Shown here piece after piece: positions 6,858-10,127 of a DNA stretch of 10,127 nt. The stretch's first letter is position 1; every line of letters starts with the position of its first letter. Below the pieces are notes generated by a model that was not told the DNA's origin, ran no database searches, and saw only the letters and a program-made list of their open reading frames with translations. The position numbers and the translations under genes are program-made. This DNA comes from Alphaproteobacteria bacterium TMED93 (GTDB lineage: Bacteria; Pseudomonadota; Alphaproteobacteria; TMED109), in contig NHEU02000032.1 of NCBI GenBank assembly GCA_002171495.2, forward strand, positions 1-10,127, in the 5' to 3' direction.

Positions 6858-7260
6858 GAGACTAAATATTTTATTAATTTTTATGTTTGCTATAGCTAGT
6901 ACAATTTTTTTTGTCTTAAAAGCTTTAGAAGAGAAAATAGTTTTTTTTTATTCCCCTACAGACATTCTTAATAAGGAAATTAGTTTAAGTGAATTGATAA
7001 GAGTTGGTGGTTTAGTTGTAGATAATAGTATAGTTTTCGATAGTAGTGGTTTAGAAGTTTTATTTAGTATTACCGATAAAAAAAACGTACTTCTTATTTC
7101 CTACAAGGGAATATTGCCAGATTTATTTAGAGAAGGGCAAGGAATAGTGGCAGAAGGAAGTATAAATAAAGGAAAAAAAGTTTTTTTAGCAAAAAAGGTT
7201 TTAGCAAAACATGATGAAAATTATATGCCACCAGAAATAGAAAAAATGATAAGAAACTAA
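6841..7260 (+). CDS. ccmE: Periplasmic haem chaperone CcmE
   Basis: Membrane-anchored haem chaperone, 139 residues. A basic N terminus and one membrane anchor (about 9-28) precede a periplasmic OB-fold-like beta domain with IRVGGLV (53-59) and the stretch LPDLFREGQGIVAEG (92-106). The covalent haem-binding residue is His124 in VLAKHDENYMPPE (120-132), with Tyr128 as the conserved axial ligand; these match His130 and Tyr134 of E. coli CcmE. The start at 6841 is forced from upstream by an in-frame TGA at 6832-6834. It therefore overlaps ccmD by 17 bp, and no clear Shine-Dalgarno exists. It shuttles haem from CcmC to CcmF, the next gene. Confidence 0.96.
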   Translation: MKQKYKRLNILLIFMFAIASTIFFVLKALEEKIVFFYSPTDILNKEISLSELIRVGGLVVDNSIVFDSSGLEVLFSITDKKNVLLISYKGILPDLFREGQGIVAEGSINKGKKVFLAKKVLAKHDENYMPPEIEKMIRN

Positions 7261-7261
7261 C

Positions 7262-9211
7262 ATGTTGCCAGAAATAGGACATATTTTTTTGATTATTTCT
7301 TTCTTGCTTTTTTCAGTACAGTTAGTTTTTTCTTTAAAATTTAATTCATTAGATTTAAAATATTCTTTTTTTGATGTTGTAAAAAGGCTTTCTTTTTTTT
7401 CATATATTTTAGTAATATCCTCTTTTTTTATTTTAATAATAAATTATGTATCTTCAGACTTTAGTGTTCTAAATGTATACAACAATACACATACAAATAA
7501 ACCACTAATTTATAAAATTAGTGGAACCTGGGGCAATCATGAAGGGTCATTGCTAATGTGGTTAGCAATTTTATCATTATATGGATTATTGTTTTTAACT
7601 TTTACAAAAAATTTACCTAAACGGTTTGCATTTAAAGTAATGGTAACATTAGCTTTAGTAAATTTAGGATTTATTGGTTTTACAGTATTTACTTCAAACC
7701 CTTTTATTAGAACTTTTCCAGTACCTAGTGAGGGATTAGGATTAAACCCTGTTCTTCAGGATCCTGGACTAGCTTTTCATCCTCCACTTTTATACCTTGG
7801 TTATGTTGGGCTAACCATTCCTTTTTCTTTTTCAATCGCAGCTTTATTACAAGGGGAAGTTACAAGGGAATGGGCTAAATGGGTAAAGCCTTGGATTTTA
7901 ATATCATGGATTTTTTTAACTTTGGGTATTACGTTGGGATCATGGTGGGCTTACTATGAGCTAGGATGGGGAGGATGGTGGTTTTGGGACCCAGTTGAAA
8001 ATATATCTTTATTGCCTTGGCTTCTTACTACTGCCTTATTGCATTCTGTCAAAGTAACAGAAAAGAGAGACGGGTTAAAAAGTTGGACAATTTTATTATC
8101 TATACTCGCTTTTTCATTAACATTATTAGGAACTTTTATTGTACGATCTGGTTTGCTAACATCTGTACATGCTTTTGCTTCGGATCCAGCAAGAGGAATT
8201 TTTATTTTAACTTTCTTAGTTTTCGTTACTGCTGGCTCACTACTATTATATGGAATAAAGTTAGAAAAAATAGAAAACAAAAAAAATATATATTTAGTTT
8301 CAAGAGAGGGCGGCCTGTTGCTAAATAATATTTTTTTATGTGCTTCTGCAATGACCATTCTACTAGGAACTATATGGCCATTAGTCATTGAAGTAACGAC
8401 AGGCCAAGATATTTCAGTTGGAGCGCCATATTTTAAAATAGTTTTTCTTCCTTTAATTTTTCCAGCTATATTTTTAAGCGGAGTAAGTATCAATCTTAAT
8501 TGGAAAATAACTAATTTGGATTATCTTTACTCAAGGTTTTGGAAGTTGATAATAATTTTTATATTTCTAGTTTCAATTTATTATATCATTTATGATGTGC
8601 CTGTCCTAATTCTATTAGGAGTGGCCTCGGCAATTTGGATGCTCTTATCGGTAATAGGAGATTTTTATAGTAAACTTTTTGATAAATTCAAAAGTTTTAA
8701 AATTAATTTGAATAAAGTAAAAAAAATAAGATTATCTATTTATGGAATGTATTTTGCTCATATTGGAGTAGCTGTATTTATTTTAGGAGTCGCCCTTTCA
8801 GAAGGAATGAAGACTTATTATCAGGGTGTAGAAAGTTTAAATAATAAAATTAATGTAGCAGATTTTACTATAACATTCTCTAAATTAGATAAATTTAAAA
8901 AAGAAAACTGGATCTCAGAAACTGGAACTTTTTTAGTTAAAAAAAATGATAATAAATTTAAAATGAAAGCAGAAAGAAGAGTTTATTTAGATACAGGAAT
9001 GCCGTCCACCGAAGCAGCTATAAAGAGAAATTTCTTCAGTCATTTGTACATTGTCATGGGTCAGGAACAACCAAAAGGGTCAGGAAAGAGAATAATCAGA
9101 ATATATCATAATCCACATATAATCTTTATTTGGTTGGGAGCAATTATTATGGCTTTAGGGGGAGTAATATCTCTAATAGATTACAGAAAAAGCTTTTTTA
9201 GAAAGTTATAA
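7262..9211 (+). CDS. ccmF: Cytochrome c haem lyase subunit CcmF
   Basis: Large polytopic inner-membrane protein (649 residues, normal for CcmF) that takes haem from CcmE and, with CcmH/CcmI, attaches it to CXXCH motifs of apocytochrome c. The WWD domain is intact: GSWWAYYELGWGGWWFWD (226-243). Expected histidines are present: His173 in LAFHPPLLYLG, His261, His303 in TSVHAFASDPARG and His500 in MYFAHIGVAVF. These correspond to E. coli His173, 261, 303 and 491. GNHEGSLLMW (91-100) is another family hallmark. The segment after about residue 515 is a periplasmic domain, followed by a last helix (about 617-637). It begins 1 bp after ccmE and ends 9 bp before ccmG. Confidence 0.97.
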   Translation: MLPEIGHIFLIISFLLFSVQLVFSLKFNSLDLKYSFFDVVKRLSFFSYILVISSFFILIINYVSSDFSVLNVYNNTHTNKPLIYKISGTWGNHEGSLLMWLAILSLYGLLFLTFTKNLPKRFAFKVMVTLALVNLGFIGFTVFTSNPFIRTFPVPSEGLGLNPVLQDPGLAFHPPLLYLGYVGLTIPFSFSIAALLQGEVTREWAKWVKPWILISWIFLTLGITLGSWWAYYELGWGGWWFWDPVENISLLPWLLTTALLHSVKVTEKRDGLKSWTILLSILAFSLTLLGTFIVRSGLLTSVHAFASDPARGIFILTFLVFVTAGSLLLYGIKLEKIENKKNIYLVSREGGLLLNNIFLCASAMTILLGTIWPLVIEVTTGQDISVGAPYFKIVFLPLIFPAIFLSGVSINLNWKITNLDYLYSRFWKLIIIFIFLVSIYYIIYDVPVLILLGVASAIWMLLSVIGDFYSKLFDKFKSFKINLNKVKKIRLSIYGMYFAHIGVAVFILGVALSEGMKTYYQGVESLNNKINVADFTITFSKLDKFKKENWISETGTFLVKKNDNKFKMKAERRVYLDTGMPSTEAAIKRNFFSHLYIVMGQEQPKGSGKRIIRIYHNPHIIFIWLGAIIMALGGVISLIDYRKSFFRKL

Positions 9212-9220
9212 ATATTAAAT

Positions 9221-9730
9221 ATGAAATTACTTAAATTTTTACCTTTAATAATCTTTTTAATAGTTTCTATTTTTTTATATAACAAAATAAAGCATCAAAA
9301 AAAATTAGAGCCTTTAAGTTCTGCTTTAATTGCAAAAAAATTTCCTTCCCTAAAAATCAATAGTCTAGACAATAATGATACCATTAATGATTTTATTAAA
9401 AATAGGTTTGTAATAATTAATATATTTGCTTCTTGGTGTGCCCCATGTCGAATAGAGCATGAGGTATTAAAAAGTTTTTCTCAAGAGTATACTATTATTG
9501 GACTTGCATATAAAGATAGTATAGAAAATATAGAAAGTTTTTTACTTGAATTAGGAAATCCGTATAAAAAAGTATTTTACGATTTTTCTGGTAAAGAGTC
9601 TATAAATTTAGGGTTATATGGTGTTCCTGAGACTTTTTTAATTAATAAAAATAGAAAAATTTTACTTAAGATAATAGGACCAATAAATAATGATCATATA
9701 AAAAAAATTAAAGAGATTATCAATGACTAA
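9221..9730 (+). CDS. ccmG: Membrane-anchored thiol:disulfide oxidoreductase CcmG (DsbE)
   Basis: Thioredoxin-fold protein, 169 residues, slightly short for CcmG (about 180). An uncleaved signal anchor (5-20) is followed by a periplasmic thioredoxin domain. The active site is SWCAPCR with Cys73 and Cys76, and GVPETFLI (134-141) contains the cis-Pro loop. It reduces the apocytochrome CXXCH disulfide, or resolves the mixed disulfide with CcmH, so that haem can be attached. It needs electrons from a DsbD/CcdA-type protein not seen here. No Shine-Dalgarno is evident in the 9 bp gap (AAATATTAAAT context). The end overlaps ccmH by 8 bp. Confidence 0.94.
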   Translation: MKLLKFLPLIIFLIVSIFLYNKIKHQKKLEPLSSALIAKKFPSLKINSLDNNDTINDFIKNRFVIINIFASWCAPCRIEHEVLKSFSQEYTIIGLAYKDSIENIESFLLELGNPYKKVFYDFSGKESINLGLYGVPETFLINKNRKILLKIIGPINNDHIKKIKEIIND

Positions 9731-10103
9731 AAAAAAGTTTATAATTTTACTTATATTATTTACCAATATTTTTGGAAATTGTTATTCTGAAAATGAGCCT
9801 TACTCTAAACTTGAGAATGACATTGCAAAAAACTTAAGATGTTTAATTTGTCAAGGTCAGTCTATATATGACTCTAACTCAGAATTTGCTTTGAGCATGA
9901 GAGTTTATATTAAAGATCAAATAAATAGTGGTTATTCAGAAAGTCAAATTTACAAGATATTGGTCAAAAAATACGGACAATGGATTGTTTATGATCCAGG
10001 ATACTCTAAAAAAACCTTTTTATTATGGGTTATACCAATATTGTTTTTTTTATTAGGTGGTGCAATAATATATATAAAAATATATAAAAAAAAAAAAATA
10101 TGA
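9723..10103 (+). CDS. ccmH: Apocytochrome c thiol-reducing protein CcmH (CcmL type)
   Basis: Short-form CcmH of 126 residues, the CcmL-like module without the TPR domain that is fused to it in E. coli CcmH. A signal peptide (1 to about 22) leads to a periplasmic three-helix domain with the active motif LRCLICQGQS (38-47; Cys40 and Cys43), then YGQWIVYDP and one C-terminal helix (about 99-118) ending in a Lys-rich tail. It accepts or holds the apocytochrome thiol and hands it to CcmG or the CcmF lyase. The start overlaps ccmG by 8 bp. The last codons are written in a run of 13 A, and the TGA overlaps the next ATG as ATGA. Confidence 0.95.
   Translation: MTKKKFIILLILFTNIFGNCYSENEPYSKLENDIAKNLRCLICQGQSIYDSNSEFALSMRVYIKDQINSGYSESQIYKILVKKYGQWIVYDPGYSKKTFLLWVIPILFFLLGGAIIYIKIYKKKKI
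10086..10098 (+). repeat. Run of 13 A at the 3' end of ccmH
   Basis: Longest homopolymer in the window, encoding the four terminal Lys and the first base of the Ile codon before TGA. One additional A in the mRNA, or a -1 ribosomal slip, bypasses TGA at 10101-10103 and reads AAT then the ATG of the next ORF in frame. Confidence 0.9.
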
Positions 10104-10127
10104 AAAATTTTTTAAAAACTTTATTAG
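10100..10127 (+). CDS. Start of the next gene, possibly ccmI (3' truncated)
   Basis: An ATG at 10100 overlaps the ccmH stop as ATGA, the classic coupled-start arrangement, and the frame stays open for the nine codons left in the window (MKNFLKTLL). A basic and hydrophobic beginning fits a membrane or signal segment. In many proteobacteria the TPR protein CcmI, the apocytochrome chaperone of the lyase complex, is encoded next to ccmH. Too little is visible to decide, and any other membrane or secreted protein is possible. Confidence 0.45.

Noticed and set aside
8017..8328. Second forward frame within ccmF
   Set aside because: Out of frame with an intact ccmF and made of unpatterned residues; no sign of a real overlapping gene.
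7954..8493. Open reverse-strand frame of 179 codons opposite ccmF
   Set aside because: It lies wholly inside ccmF, which carries intact conserved motifs over the same bases. The reverse translation shows no recognisable domain and no ribosome site.
9777..9785. Possible lipobox around Cys20 of CcmH (FGNC)
   Set aside because: Position -1 is Asn and -3 is Phe, which do not fit the usual L-(A/S)-(G/A)-C pattern; an ordinary signal peptide is more likely.

Overview
The window is a very AT-rich stretch (roughly 30% G+C by eye), densely coded entirely on the + strand. Fourteen protein genes, two of them cut by the window edges, are packed with gaps of 18 bp or less and several overlaps. No RNA gene, mobile element, CRISPR array, convincing promoter or terminator is visible. 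The compact layout, AT bias and gene families suggest a streamlined, probably marine, proteobacterium. An alphaproteobacterium of the AT-rich planktonic type is my first guess (the CcmH and CcmE motifs and the liv/ligase cluster fit). The single ccmABCDEFGH order and the CcmD motif look more gammaproteobacterial, so the class assignment is uncertain.

Region 1 (1-4717) is a branched-chain-amino-acid-type (HAAT/Liv) ABC importer: the C-terminal end of permease LivH, permease LivM, a secreted periplasmic substrate-binding protein, and ATPase LivF. A PaaK-like AMP-forming acyl-CoA ligase overlaps livF. The second ATPase (LivG) is not between these genes and presumably lies upstream of the window. 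The likely logic is import of a small organic substrate followed by CoA activation, but the substrate cannot be read from sequence. The ligase has a non-canonical nucleotide-binding loop and lacks the usual C-terminal Gly-Lys motif.

Region 2 (4725 to the right edge) is a complete System I cytochrome c maturation operon in the order ccmA-B-C-D-E-F-G-H. It includes a 50-codon ccmD (6705-6857) that is easily missed. CcmABCD load haem onto CcmE and release it, CcmF with CcmH (and usually CcmI) ligates haem to apocytochrome c, and CcmG and CcmH handle the apocytochrome thiols. Nearly all catalytic and haem-ligand residues are visible. A final ORF starting at 10100 overlaps ccmH by 4 bp and may be ccmI, but only nine codons are present.

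The liv/ligase block and the ccm block are 7 bp apart, so they could share one transcript. The most interesting signal is a run of 13 A at the very end of ccmH. A one-nucleotide slip there would remove the ccmH stop and join it in frame to the next ORF, potentially producing a fused CcmH-CcmI protein like the natural fusion in E. coli. A second long tract (11 A) sits directly behind the ABC signature of ccmA.
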